A stretch of DNA of 16,236 nt from UBA1822 sp963615055 (GCA_963615055.1 CAVEFO010000043.1:1-16236); one strand, 5' to 3'. Numbered from the stretch's first letter, positions 8,341 through 15,623 are shown. The notes: generated by a model not told the origin, from the sequence alone. Numbers and translations: made by a program.

Positions 8341-8365
8341 GGCGGCCTTTGCGGGCCGTCTTTTT
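8341..8365 (+). terminator. Rho-independent terminator after kdsA
   Basis: GGCGGCC (8341-8347) pairs with GGCCGTC (8354-8360), including one G-U pair, around a 6-nt loop. Five T's follow (8361-8365). It lies 8 nt after the kdsA stop and closes the kdsB-kdsA unit. Confidence 0.85.
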
Positions 8366-8394
8366 GTATGGAGAAACGAAGCGCTTCCTCAACA

Positions 8395-8418
8395 CCATTT
8401 TGCCGATTGGTAAAATGG
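8395..8418. repeat. Inverted repeat, 10-bp hairpin with tetraloop
   Basis: CCATTTTGCC (8395-8404) and GGTAAAATGG (8409-8418) pair fully (one G-U when read as + strand RNA) around GATT. No T-run follows on either strand, so it is not a standard terminator. It lies 30 nt beyond the kdsA terminator and about 220 nt before the kdsD promoter. Confidence 0.6.
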
Positions 8419-8615
8419 CTGCGCTTAAAATCGGTTTCCGTTTTCCCGGCTTATTTTATGAATCGTGCGAAGCGCGTAACGTTTTCTTCTGAAATCTGGC
8501 AGCGATCTTGCGCGTGAGTAGAAAAGCCGGGCAAGTATTTAATGTCTGCTTGTCTGATGGCTTACTCTCTATGAGATAGCCGAAGGCCGAAGCACGCATT
8601 TCAGGCTCTCTCCTC

Positions 8616-8644
8616 TTCTCATTTCCGCTCTTCTACGGTATAAT
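8616..8644 (+). promoter_or_regulatory. Sigma70-type promoter for kdsD-kdsC
   Basis: A perfect -10 box TATAAT (8639-8644) lies 17 nt after TTCTCA (8616-8621), a 4/6 match to TTGACA. Transcription should begin around 8651, about 80 nt before the kdsD ATG. The preceding gene unit ends at a terminator, so an independent promoter is expected here. Confidence 0.6.
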
Positions 8645-8729
8645 AAGTAAAAATGTGTTCAGGATGCCCGTTTCCGTTTTCTTGCGCGGCGGGCGTGTAA
8701 AAATCGAAAAGCAGAAAGGCGGTGTGAGG

Positions 8730-9701
8730 ATGTCTGTCTTGGACGTGGCGGCGAAAGTGCTTTCGGAGGAAGCGGCGGCGATTTCGGCTTTGATTCCGAC
8801 TTTGGATGAAAAGTTTGTGCGCGCGGTTTCCCTGATCGAGAGTGCATCCGGGCGCGTGATTTTGACCGGGATGGGGAAATCCGGGCACATCGCAAGGAAG
8901 ACGGCGGCGACGATGGCATCGACAGGCACGCCGGCTTTTTTCGTGCATCCGGCCGAGGCGATTCACGGAGATCTGGGCATGGTGACGGATCAGGATGTCG
9001 TAATCGCGTATTCGAACAGCGGAGAAACGGGAGAAATTTTGGCCATTTTGCCTTCTCTTCGTCGTATCGGGGCGCGGCTCATCGCCGTTTGCGGAAATTT
9101 GGATTCGACGCTTTCGAAAAATGCGGATGTCGCGCTTTATGCCGGCGTTTCCCATGAAGCGGGGAGTCTGGGTCTGGCGCCGACGAGCTCGACGACGGCG
9201 GCTCTGGCATTGGGCGATGCGCTGGCGATTGCGCTCATGGAGGATAATCACTTTACGGCGGATAAGTTTGCTGTTTTTCATCCGGGCGGGTCGCTTGGGA
9301 AACGTCTTCTTTTGACGGTGGATATGGTCATGCACAAGGATGGTGATCATCCGATTTTGGATCGGAAGGCATCCGTAAAGGACGCGCTTTTTGCTATGAC
9401 GGACAAGGGGCTCGGCGCGGTGAATGTGATTGACGAAGACGGGCGCCTTTTGGGGCTCTTGACGGACGGAGACGTGCGCCGAGGGCTCAAAAACGGTGTG
9501 GAATTTTTGAATGAGCCGGTGGAGGCGGTCATGACGACGCATCCGCAGGTGATTACGAGGGATAAATTGGCGGCGGAAGCGCTGCATCTTATGGACGATC
9601 ACAAGCCGCATCCCATTACGGTGCTGCCCGTCGTCGATGAGGCAGGGCGTGCGGTCGGGATGATTCACGTCACGGATTTGCTGCGGCAGGGTGTGGTGTG
9701 A
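8730..9701 (+). CDS. kdsD: Arabinose-5-phosphate isomerase KdsD (KpsF/GutQ family)
   Basis: KdsD converts ribulose-5-phosphate to arabinose-5-phosphate, the KdsA substrate. The 323-aa protein has an N-terminal sugar isomerase (SIS) domain and two C-terminal CBS domains (about 200-255 and 267-320). The SIS domain shows LTGMGKSGHIARK (45-57) and SNSGETGE (95-102). Lys50, Glu102, Glu143 and His184 lie at a constant -9 offset from Lys59, Glu111, Glu152 and His193, the catalytic residues of E. coli KdsD. The frame is open upstream (GTG 8655, ATG 8664), but the ATG at 8730 matches the family start and is preceded by AAAGGCGGTGTGAGG. CBS domains may sense a nucleotide or sugar ligand; this is inference. 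The stop overlaps kdsC. Confidence 0.95.
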   Translation: MSVLDVAAKVLSEEAAAISALIPTLDEKFVRAVSLIESASGRVILTGMGKSGHIARKTAATMASTGTPAFFVHPAEAIHGDLGMVTDQDVVIAYSNSGETGEILAILPSLRRIGARLIAVCGNLDSTLSKNADVALYAGVSHEAGSLGLAPTSSTTAALALGDALAIALMEDNHFTADKFAVFHPGGSLGKRLLLTVDMVMHKDGDHPILDRKASVKDALFAMTDKGLGAVNVIDEDGRLLGLLTDGDVRRGLKNGVEFLNEPVEAVMTTHPQVITRDKLAAEALHLMDDHKPHPITVLPVVDEAGRAVGMIHVTDLLRQGVV

Positions 9702-10213
9702 TGGCGATTCGGCTCATAGCATTTGATGTGGACGGTTCATTGACGGACGGGAGGATTTTTCTTTCTGAGGATGGGGAAACGGTGAAGGTCTTCTCTGTCA
9801 GAGACGGTCTCGGGCTGTCGAGGGCTGCGAAGATGGACTATCTTGTCGGCGTGATTACAGGGCGTTCATCACCTGTCGTTGCCATGCGTGCCAAGGAACT
9901 CGGAATGACGTTTTCGCTTTTGGGCGTATCCGATAAAGTCGCTGCGATGGAAGGGCTTTTGGAGAAATACGGGCTTTCATGGGAAGAGGCGGCGTATTTC
10001 GGAGATGATTGGAATGATTTGGCGCTGATGCAGCGCGTGGGATTTTCCGGAACGCCGGCGGATGCGACGGAGGAAAATCGAAAAGAGGCGGATTTTGTTT
10101 CCGAGAAAAAAGGCGGCGAAGGTGCCGCAAGGGAGTTTCTTTCGTACATCTGGAAACGGGATCATCGCTATGAAGAGGCGCTGTCGTATTTTACGAGAGA
10201 AAAAGCGGAGTGA
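9701..10213 (+). CDS. kdsC: 3-deoxy-manno-octulosonate-8-phosphatase KdsC
   Basis: KdsC removes the phosphate of Kdo-8-phosphate, the step between KdsA and KdsB. It is a small HAD phosphatase of 170 aa (188 in E. coli). Motif I is DVDGSLTDG (9-17, Asp9 nucleophile, Asp11 acid/base), where most relatives have DVDGVLTDG. Motif II lies in ITGR (52-55) and motif IV is GDDWND (101-106). The ATG at 9701 shares one base with the kdsD stop. A GTG at 9698 (four-base overlap, giving one extra residue) is an equally possible start, with CAGGG at 9686-9690 upstream. The stop TGA (10211-10213) lies inside the first unit of a tandem repeat. Confidence 0.93.
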   Translation: MAIRLIAFDVDGSLTDGRIFLSEDGETVKVFSVRDGLGLSRAAKMDYLVGVITGRSSPVVAMRAKELGMTFSLLGVSDKVAAMEGLLEKYGLSWEEAAYFGDDWNDLALMQRVGFSGTPADATEENRKEADFVSEKKGGEGAAREFLSYIWKRDHRYEEALSYFTREKAE

Positions 10214-10289
10214 GTAGTTAGCAGTGAGTAGTTAGCAGTGCAGGTATCGCCTTGTGCAACTTTTGCCTAATAACTAAGAGCTAATAACT
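10209..10289. repeat. Fold-back repeat of 14-nt units, site B (kdsC 3' end)
   Basis: AGTGAGTAGTTAGC is present twice in tandem (10209-10222 and 10223-10236) followed by AGTG. After a ~25-nt centre, the right part (about 10266-10289) read on the opposite strand aligns by eye with the left part (about 17 of 23 positions), giving an imperfect inverted repeat. GTTAGCAGTGAGT (10217-10229) and AGCTAATAACT (10279-10289) both recur at site A near 6387-6467, the latter inverted. The kdsC stop codon is inside the first unit. Confidence 0.7.
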
Positions 10290-10339
10290 TTCATCACGAT
10301 TGTAACAATAACATTCAGTATGAATTGTAAGGAGCATAC

Positions 10340-11275
10340 ATGTCGGGTCGGTTGCGGTACGGTTTCTTGAAAGGGGTCAGTCACTTTTTGTGCGCGATGT
10401 CGTATGATCGCGTGCTTTCGATTGGCCGTTTTTTGGGTCCCGCTATCATGAACCGCATCCAGAAGCAGAAGAAGCGCGGGATTTCTCAGTTGATGAGCGG
10501 CCTTGGCGTCGAGCAGGGCGAAGCGGAGAAAATCCTGCAAAAGGTGTATGAAAATATCGGCATGTCCGTCATGGAGATGTTGTACATGCCGCGTCTCATT
10601 GCGGCAAAAGATCACATTGACGATTTTGTTTCCATCGACCATCCCGAGCGATTGGCGGAAGCCTTTGCCGAAGGGCACGGCGTCGTCGGCCTGACGGCAC
10701 ATATCGGAAATTGGGAATGGCTGGGGGCCGGCGTCGCATTGCACGGTTTTCCGACGTCTGCGATTGCGAAGAAACAGGCGGACGATGCGCTGATGCGTAT
10801 CATCAATGAGTATCGGGAGCGGTCCGGGCAGCATATTTTTCTGACCGGCACGGGCGGCTATGAGATGATTGCGGCGGCGCGTGCGATGAAAAAGAATGAT
10901 ATATTGGGATTTTTATCGGATAAAGACGGCGGTGAAAGCGGCGTCCCCGTGCGATTTATGAATCGGATCTTTTCGTTTCCGCAAGGACCGGCGATTTTCG
11001 CCAAAAAATTTCACGCGCCCATTCTGCCGATTTTTATTGTGAGAAATCCCGGCGGGAAAGGCCATATGGTCTGCGTCGGAGAGCGGTTTACTTACGAAGA
11101 GAAAGAGAATTTGCAGGAGGAATTGGTGCACAATTCGCAGCGTATGGCCACGATTATGGAGGATTTCATTAAGGCTCATCCGGAGGATTGGATGTGGTTT
11201 CAGCATTTGTTTTGGACGAAACCGGAAGAGATTGAGATGTACCAAAAGCTGAAGAAGGAGAAGGCGGATGACTAA
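10340..11275 (+). CDS. lpxL: Lipid A late acyltransferase, LpxL/HtrB family
   Basis: This member of the lysophospholipid acyltransferase superfamily probably adds a secondary acyl chain to Kdo-lipid A at the inner membrane. The 311 aa match the E. coli LpxL length (306). The HX4E catalytic motif is visible in TAHIGNWEW (His121, Glu126), and a SDKDGGESG segment followed by VPVRFMNR fits the second conserved block of the family. The N-terminus is basic and partly hydrophobic, consistent with membrane association. AAGGAG (10329-10334) lies 5 nt before the ATG. The last eight bases overlap lptC. It is the only late acyltransferase in the window, and LpxL versus LpxM specificity cannot be decided from sequence. 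Confidence 0.88.
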   Translation: MSGRLRYGFLKGVSHFLCAMSYDRVLSIGRFLGPAIMNRIQKQKKRGISQLMSGLGVEQGEAEKILQKVYENIGMSVMEMLYMPRLIAAKDHIDDFVSIDHPERLAEAFAEGHGVVGLTAHIGNWEWLGAGVALHGFPTSAIAKKQADDALMRIINEYRERSGQHIFLTGTGGYEMIAAARAMKKNDILGFLSDKDGGESGVPVRFMNRIFSFPQGPAIFAKKFHAPILPIFIVRNPGGKGHMVCVGERFTYEEKENLQEELVHNSQRMATIMEDFIKAHPEDWMWFQHLFWTKPEEIEMYQKLKKEKADD

Positions 11276-11795
11276 ACGGAAGAAAATCATCATTGGTGCC
11301 GTTTCGGTCGTCATTTTGGGATTGCTCCTTCTTTTCGGCGTAGATTGGTTCGCAAAACCGCAGGTCACGGTGCCCGTCATGGAGCTTTCCAATTCGGAAA
11401 TGAAGGAAACGCAAGGCGGCAAGCTGAATTGGAGGCTGAAAGCGGAGCGTGTCAGCATCGGAGCGGATAAAAATACAGCAACGATGGAGAATGTGGAAGG
11501 GTATTTCCAAGATGAAAATATGGAGCTCTCGATTAGGGCGAAAACGGGGCGGATTCTGCGAAATGAGAAGTTGGTGTATTTAGAGGGAGAGGTCCGAGGG
11601 AAAACGAAGGACGGCGCGGAGCTTTCGGCGGAAAATCTGACGTATGACGGGAAGACGCAAAAGCTTTCGACAGATAAACATTTTGCTCTGACGAAAGACG
11701 GACGGGAGCTGACGGCGGATTCTTTTGAGGCGGATCGCGTGCTGGAAGAGATGAAGGCGAAAGGAAACGCCAAATTGCGTACATTGGAAAAGTGA
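11268..11795 (+). CDS. lptC: LPS export membrane protein LptC
   Basis: LptC is the bitopic inner-membrane partner that passes LPS from the LptB2FG transporter to LptA in the periplasm. The 175-aa protein has one N-terminal membrane anchor (about residues 7-28) behind a basic MTKRKK, then a periplasmic OstA-like fold with short repeated beta-strand patterns. Length is close to E. coli LptC (191). The start overlaps the acyltransferase gene by 8 nt and has AAGGAG at 11254-11259. Sequence similarity in this family is low, so the call rests on the topology and on the position directly before lptA and lptB. Confidence 0.9.
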   Translation: MTKRKKIIIGAVSVVILGLLLLFGVDWFAKPQVTVPVMELSNSEMKETQGGKLNWRLKAERVSIGADKNTATMENVEGYFQDENMELSIRAKTGRILRNEKLVYLEGEVRGKTKDGAELSAENLTYDGKTQKLSTDKHFALTKDGRELTADSFEADRVLEEMKAKGNAKLRTLEK

Positions 11796-11812
11796 GCAAT
11801 AAAAAGGAGAAT

Positions 11813-12529
11813 ATGGTGAAATCATATATTTTGGCAGGGGCGGTGCTGTTGGCACTCGTGGGTGTACAAGCGGCCGCGGCGGAGGAAATCACAGCTGATG
11901 TGCTGACGTACAATGGGAAAACGAAGGTTGCGACGGCACAGGGACATGTCGTCATCCATGGAAATGACGGAGAGACGATGACGGGGGATCACGGTGAGTA
12001 CCGTTTCGAAGATCGCTCGGCGTATCTGACGGGGAAAGTCCATTATGCCAAGGGTGAAAGCACGATGGATGCGGATACGGTGCATCTTTCGCAGGATAAG
12101 ACCGTCACCGGAACGGGCAATGTTTATGCCTATGATGCGGAAAACAAAAGGACGCTTCGCGGGGACACCGTTTCTTATAATTCGGAGACGGGCTATGGGC
12201 GTGTCGAAGGAAATGGGTTTGTGGCGACGCCCGACGGCAGTATGACAGCGCCGTTTATCGAAGGAAATTCTAAGGAAATCCGCGTCGTAGCGACGGGTGG
12301 CGTCAATTTTGAAAGTGAAGAGCATAAAATCGTCGGCTCCGGGGACGAGGCGGTGTATACGAAGACGCCGGACAAGGAAGACGGTAAAGTCGTGCTCACC
12401 GGGAATGCGCGGGCGACGCAAAACGGAAATACATTTGAAGGACCTGAGCTTGTTTTTACGGCGGAGGACAATACGGTCGAGACGCGCGGGCGCAGCAAGC
12501 TCGTGATTACGAATACATCCGGTCGCTAA
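11813..12529 (+). CDS. lptA: Periplasmic LPS transport protein LptA (OstA-like)
   Basis: LptA forms the periplasmic bridge carrying LPS from LptC to LptD. The protein (238 aa from the ATG) begins with a signal peptide: basic MVKS, a hydrophobic stretch ending VQAAAA and a likely cleavage before EE. It is followed by the OstA beta-jellyroll repeats (for example TADVLTYNGKTKVATAQG and TGKVHYAKGESTMDAD). It is longer than E. coli LptA (185), so extra beta turns are expected. Start choice is uncertain. AAAGGAG (11803-11809) is only 3 nt from the ATG at 11813 but 6 nt from a GTG at 11816, and an in-frame GTG at 11792 overlaps the lptC stop. Confidence 0.92.
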   Translation: MVKSYILAGAVLLALVGVQAAAAEEITADVLTYNGKTKVATAQGHVVIHGNDGETMTGDHGEYRFEDRSAYLTGKVHYAKGESTMDADTVHLSQDKTVTGTGNVYAYDAENKRTLRGDTVSYNSETGYGRVEGNGFVATPDGSMTAPFIEGNSKEIRVVATGGVNFESEEHKIVGSGDEAVYTKTPDKEDGKVVLTGNARATQNGNTFEGPELVFTAEDNTVETRGRSKLVITNTSGR

Positions 12530-12544
12530 GCCGGGAGGATTTTC

Positions 12545-13267
12545 ATGCGGATAGAAACACATCATTTGGTGAAGCGCTACGGCCTTCGCACTGTCGTCAA
12601 TGACGTCAATATCGAGGTCGGAGAAGGCAGTGTCGTCGGACTCTTGGGGCCGAACGGGGCCGGGAAGACCACGACATTTTACATGATTGTCGGGATTATT
12701 GCGCCCGATGAAGGCGACGTGACGGTGGACGGGACGTCTTTGAATGGGATGCCCATCCATGAGCGCCATCGCTTCGGTATCGGCTATTTGCCGCAGGAAG
12801 CGTCTATTTTCCGGAAGATGACCGTCTGGGACAATTTGATGTCGCTTTTGGAGACGCGGGAAGATTTGACGCCGGCCGCGCGGCAAGAAAAAGCCACGCA
12901 GTTGCTGGAAGAATTTCATATCACGCATGTGAAAGACACGGTCGGGAGCGCGCTTTCGGGCGGAGAGCGGCGTCGCGTCGAGATTGCCCGCTCGCTTACG
13001 CTGGATCCGTCTTTCATTTTGATGGACGAACCGTTTGCCGGCGTCGACCCTTTGGCTGTCGAGGATATTCAGCATCTCATTTTGCAGCTCAAAGAGCGCG
13101 GGATCGGAATTTTAATTACAGATCACAATGTTCGCGAGACGCTTCGCATCGTTGATCGGGCGTATATTTTGTCGGAAGGAAAAATTTTGCTTTCCGGCAC
13201 GTCGGACGAGGTCGCCCATGATCCCGTCGCGAAGAAATATTATTTGGGTGAAAATTTCAGTTTGTAA
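12545..13267 (+). CDS. lptB: LPS export ABC transporter ATPase LptB
   Basis: LptB powers LPS extraction from the inner membrane, working as a dimer under the LptF/LptG permeases. The 240-aa ATPase (241 in E. coli) has Walker A GPNGAGKT (35-42), Q-loop YLPQE with Gln84, signature LSGGERRR (137-144), Walker B FILMDEP (157-163) and switch His194 in TDHNV. GGGAGG (12532-12537) lies 7 nt before the ATG, and only 15 nt separate it from lptA. The near-standard length and the lptC-lptA-lptB order make the assignment very firm. Confidence 0.98.
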   Translation: MRIETHHLVKRYGLRTVVNDVNIEVGEGSVVGLLGPNGAGKTTTFYMIVGIIAPDEGDVTVDGTSLNGMPIHERHRFGIGYLPQEASIFRKMTVWDNLMSLLETREDLTPAARQEKATQLLEEFHITHVKDTVGSALSGGERRRVEIARSLTLDPSFILMDEPFAGVDPLAVEDIQHLILQLKERGIGILITDHNVRETLRIVDRAYILSEGKILLSGTSDEVAHDPVAKKYYLGENFSL

Positions 13268-13296
13268 GACGCGGAGAAGAAAGGAGGGATCGTCGG

Positions 13297-14379
13297 ATGC
13301 GCATATTGGATAAATACATTTTGAAAGAATTTTTGGGACCGTTTCTTTTCGGCGTAGCGGCATTCACGGCGATTTTCGTCGGATCGGACACCCTTCTCAA
13401 AATTGCGGATTTCATCGCCAAATACGGCGCCACCCCGCTGATTGCCGCCAAGCTGTTTCTGCTGGCCATTCCGCGCATTATTATTTACACGTTTCCGATG
13501 GCGATTCTGCTGGGATCGCTCATGTGTTTCTCGCGGCTTTCTTCCGCCAGTGAGCTCATCGTCATGCGCACATCCGGGCAAAGCTTTGTCCGCCTGGCCA
13601 TGCCCGTCTTTGTGACGGCGTTTTGCATCAGCGTCGGCACCGTTGCTTTCAATGAATACGTCGTGCCGTGGACGAATAACGAATATTCCCGCATCGTCCG
13701 CGAGGAAGTGCAAAGAAATATGAAACCGGCATCTGCCGAGCATGTCGTCATCCGTGACGTCCAGGCCGGTGCCATCGAGCATTTGCTCTATGCCAGAAAC
13801 TATGATGATGCCACGAGGAAACTCAATAACATCACCATACAGGAATTTGAAAAAGACCAAGTCGTGCGCGTTGAGAAAGCCCCGTATGCCGAGTGGCGCG
13901 GCGGGACTTGGTATATCAAAGACGGCACCGTTTATGAACTCAACGAAGACGGCACCGAGCATACGCTGCAATTTGAAGAGCAGACCATACCTTATGCCTC
14001 ACAGCCGCAAGATATCGTCAAATCCCAGAAAAATCTGGATGAAATGACCATTCGCGAGCTGAATCAAGAACGCATGATTCTGCGGGAAGCCCATGAAGAC
14101 ACAGCGACATTCGATATGGAAATCCAGCAGCGTTTCAGCCTGCCTTTCGCCAGCTTCATTTTCGCACTGATGGGATCGCCTCTAGGCGTACAGCGGCAGC
14201 GCTCCTCCTCCATCGGTTTCGGTATTGCCGTTCTCGTCATCTTCTTCTACTATGCGACCATGACACTCTCCGGATCTTTGGGAAGAAGTCACGCCATCAT
14301 ACCGGAATTGGCCGTTTGGATTCCGAATTTTATTGCGATTTTGGTCAGCGCCTACCTCATTCGGCGCACATCCAAGTAA
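13297..14379 (+). CDS. LPS export permease of the LptF/LptG (YjgP/YjgQ) family
   Basis: This is the membrane permease that works with LptB and LptC. The 360-aa protein has the family layout: three N-terminal membrane helices (about 13-30, 52-76, 99-119), a periplasmic beta-rich domain (about 120-275), and three C-terminal helices (about 281-297, 306-326, 337-356). Characteristic is the C-terminal FALMGSPLGVQRQRSSSIGFG segment. AAAGGAGG (13280-13287) precedes the ATG. Proteobacteria use an LptF-LptG heterodimer with two genes. Only one is found here, so it may form a homodimer or pair with a product encoded elsewhere, and I cannot say which of the two it corresponds to. Confidence 0.92.
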   Translation: MRILDKYILKEFLGPFLFGVAAFTAIFVGSDTLLKIADFIAKYGATPLIAAKLFLLAIPRIIIYTFPMAILLGSLMCFSRLSSASELIVMRTSGQSFVRLAMPVFVTAFCISVGTVAFNEYVVPWTNNEYSRIVREEVQRNMKPASAEHVVIRDVQAGAIEHLLYARNYDDATRKLNNITIQEFEKDQVVRVEKAPYAEWRGGTWYIKDGTVYELNEDGTEHTLQFEEQTIPYASQPQDIVKSQKNLDEMTIRELNQERMILREAHEDTATFDMEIQQRFSLPFASFIFALMGSPLGVQRQRSSSIGFGIAVLVIFFYYATMTLSGSLGRSHAIIPELAVWIPNFIAILVSAYLIRRTSK

Positions 14380-14435
14380 GGGATATTTCAGCGAAAATCG
14401 TTTTCTGGTAAAGAAACAGAAAAAGGAGCTTGGGC

Positions 14436-15623
14436 ATGTTCATTGGGATTTCCGTCATCTTGGTCTTGATGGCCATGGGCGGCATCATTGCCTATCTGGG
14501 CGATAAGATAGGAACAAGAGTCGGCAAACGGCGCCTGACTCTCTTTGGATTGCGTCCTAAATACACGTCCGTCATCATTACCATTTGCTCCGGGACGCTT
14601 ATCGCTTGTCTGACCGTGGCGACAATGGCCGTTTTGAATGAAAACGTCCGCGTCGCCCTTTTTGGCTTGTCCCGTCTTCATGCGGAAATGGATCGGCTTA
14701 ACGAAGATATTGTCGCCAAGAATGAAGCGTTGGCGCAGGGCGAAAAACTTTTGCATGAGAAGAATACGGAAATCGAGCAAATGACGGGACGCCTGACGAC
14801 CATTTCAGATGAGCTTTTTCAAGTCGAGACACAAAGAAATAATATGCAAGCGCAGCTCTCCGTCGTCGAAGAGGCCTATGAAAAAGCCAAAGCCGACATC
14901 GCGACATCTGCCGGTGAAATCAAAGCGTTGGAAGAAACGAAGACAGAACTTTCCGGTAACATCGAAAAACTCAATGAAGAAAGAGAAATCTTGATCAACA
15001 GTATCTCTGCCATTCGTGAAGGCACCGTCATTTTCCGTGCCGGGCAGATTATCAATACCGCCGTCGTCGATGCGCATATGGATAAAGAAACCGCTTCCGG
15101 CGTTTTGGCGAACATTTTGAATGACATCAACGGCGCTCTTTGCGAGCGGCTGAACGTGCAGGATAAAAATACCGTTCTTGTGCGCGTCCGCCCGGAAGAT
15201 TTCGAAAAAGCGGCCGCCGACATTACGGGAGCCGAAGACAAAAAACTTATCCGGATTATGGCAGCGGGCAATATCATCCTCGGCGAATCCGCCCTCGTCA
15301 CATTCGACATTCACGATGATGTCATTCTCTATAAAGAAGGAAATCTGATTCTCGAAAAAAATCTGGGCGAATACAGAGATTTCCAAAATTTAGATTTGAA
15401 ACTTCTCCGTTTCTTGAAAGAAGTCAATCAAGTTTCGCAAGAAAAAGGCGTGCTCCCCGATCCCATCACCGGAGATGTCGGCGAACTTGACAGCCGTGAA
15501 ATGTTGGACACCCTGCAGCGCATTCATGATTTAGACGGGAAATGCATTCTGCGCGCCATCGCCAAGAAAGACGTCACGACTGCCGGCCCCGTCGTGATTA
15601 CCGTCAAGGTCATTCCGCAATGA
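14436..15623 (+). CDS. DUF3084 membrane and coiled-coil protein, function unknown
   Basis: The N-terminal part (GDKIGTRVGKRRLTLFGLRP, 22-41, between two membrane helices) is the hallmark of DUF3084, a family I know from cyanobacteria and Negativicutes and for which I know no assigned function. Layout of the 395-aa product: helix 1 (about 3-21), a short basic loop, helix 2 (about 46-68), a long Glu/Lys/Gln-rich coiled coil (about 79-194), then a globular C-terminal domain. Both termini should face the same side of the membrane. The side is not certain, but the basic loop after helix 1 suggests a cytoplasmic loop and an extracytoplasmic coiled coil. The ATG at 14436 has AAAAGGAG (14421-14428) 7 nt upstream; a TTG at 14430 is too close to it. 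Its place behind the Lpt genes suggests an envelope role (inference). Confidence 0.85.
   Translation: MFIGISVILVLMAMGGIIAYLGDKIGTRVGKRRLTLFGLRPKYTSVIITICSGTLIACLTVATMAVLNENVRVALFGLSRLHAEMDRLNEDIVAKNEALAQGEKLLHEKNTEIEQMTGRLTTISDELFQVETQRNNMQAQLSVVEEAYEKAKADIATSAGEIKALEETKTELSGNIEKLNEEREILINSISAIREGTVIFRAGQIINTAVVDAHMDKETASGVLANILNDINGALCERLNVQDKNTVLVRVRPEDFEKAAADITGAEDKKLIRIMAAGNIILGESALVTFDIHDDVILYKEGNLILEKNLGEYRDFQNLDLKLLRFLKEVNQVSQEKGVLPDPITGDVGELDSREMLDTLQRIHDLDGKCILRAIAKKDVTTAGPVVITVKVIPQ

Larger units (their letters stand above)
8333..8729. other. Intergenic region kdsA-kdsD with secondary structures
   Basis: This region of almost 400 nt holds the kdsA terminator, a perfect 10-nt palindrome GAAGCGCTTC (8378-8387), and a 10-bp stem with GATT loop (8395-8404 with 8409-8418, one G-U). 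There is also a distant inverted pair CCCGGCTT (8445-8452) / AAGCCGGG (8524-8531), and TCTCTATGAGATA (8566-8578), shared with the kdsB leader. The kdsD promoter follows (8616-8644). The minus strand has a frame open from 8561 to 8454, broken by TAA (8453-8451) and open again beyond, without a good start. No gene is called. Confidence 0.5.

Noticed and set aside
8655..8729. Upstream GTG/ATG starts (8655, 8664) extending KdsD by up to 25 residues
   Set aside because: They have no ribosome binding site, lie within about 15 nt of the predicted transcript start, and add residues absent from the family N-terminus. ATG 8730 also gives the standard catalytic spacing.
10209..10289. Tandem and inverted repeat as a CRISPR array
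   Set aside because: The units are 14 nt, directly adjacent without unique spacers, and only two are clear. No cas genes are in the window.
10300..10324. TTGTAA with TATGAA as promoter for the lpxL-lpt operon
   Set aside because: The 13-nt spacing is too short and no better pair was found, so the promoter of this operon remains unlocated.
14388..14406. Imperfect hairpin (GAAAA/TTTTC) between the lptF/G-family gene and the DUF3084 gene
   Set aside because: The stem is A/T-rich and bulged, with no T-run after it. The genes are probably co-transcribed.
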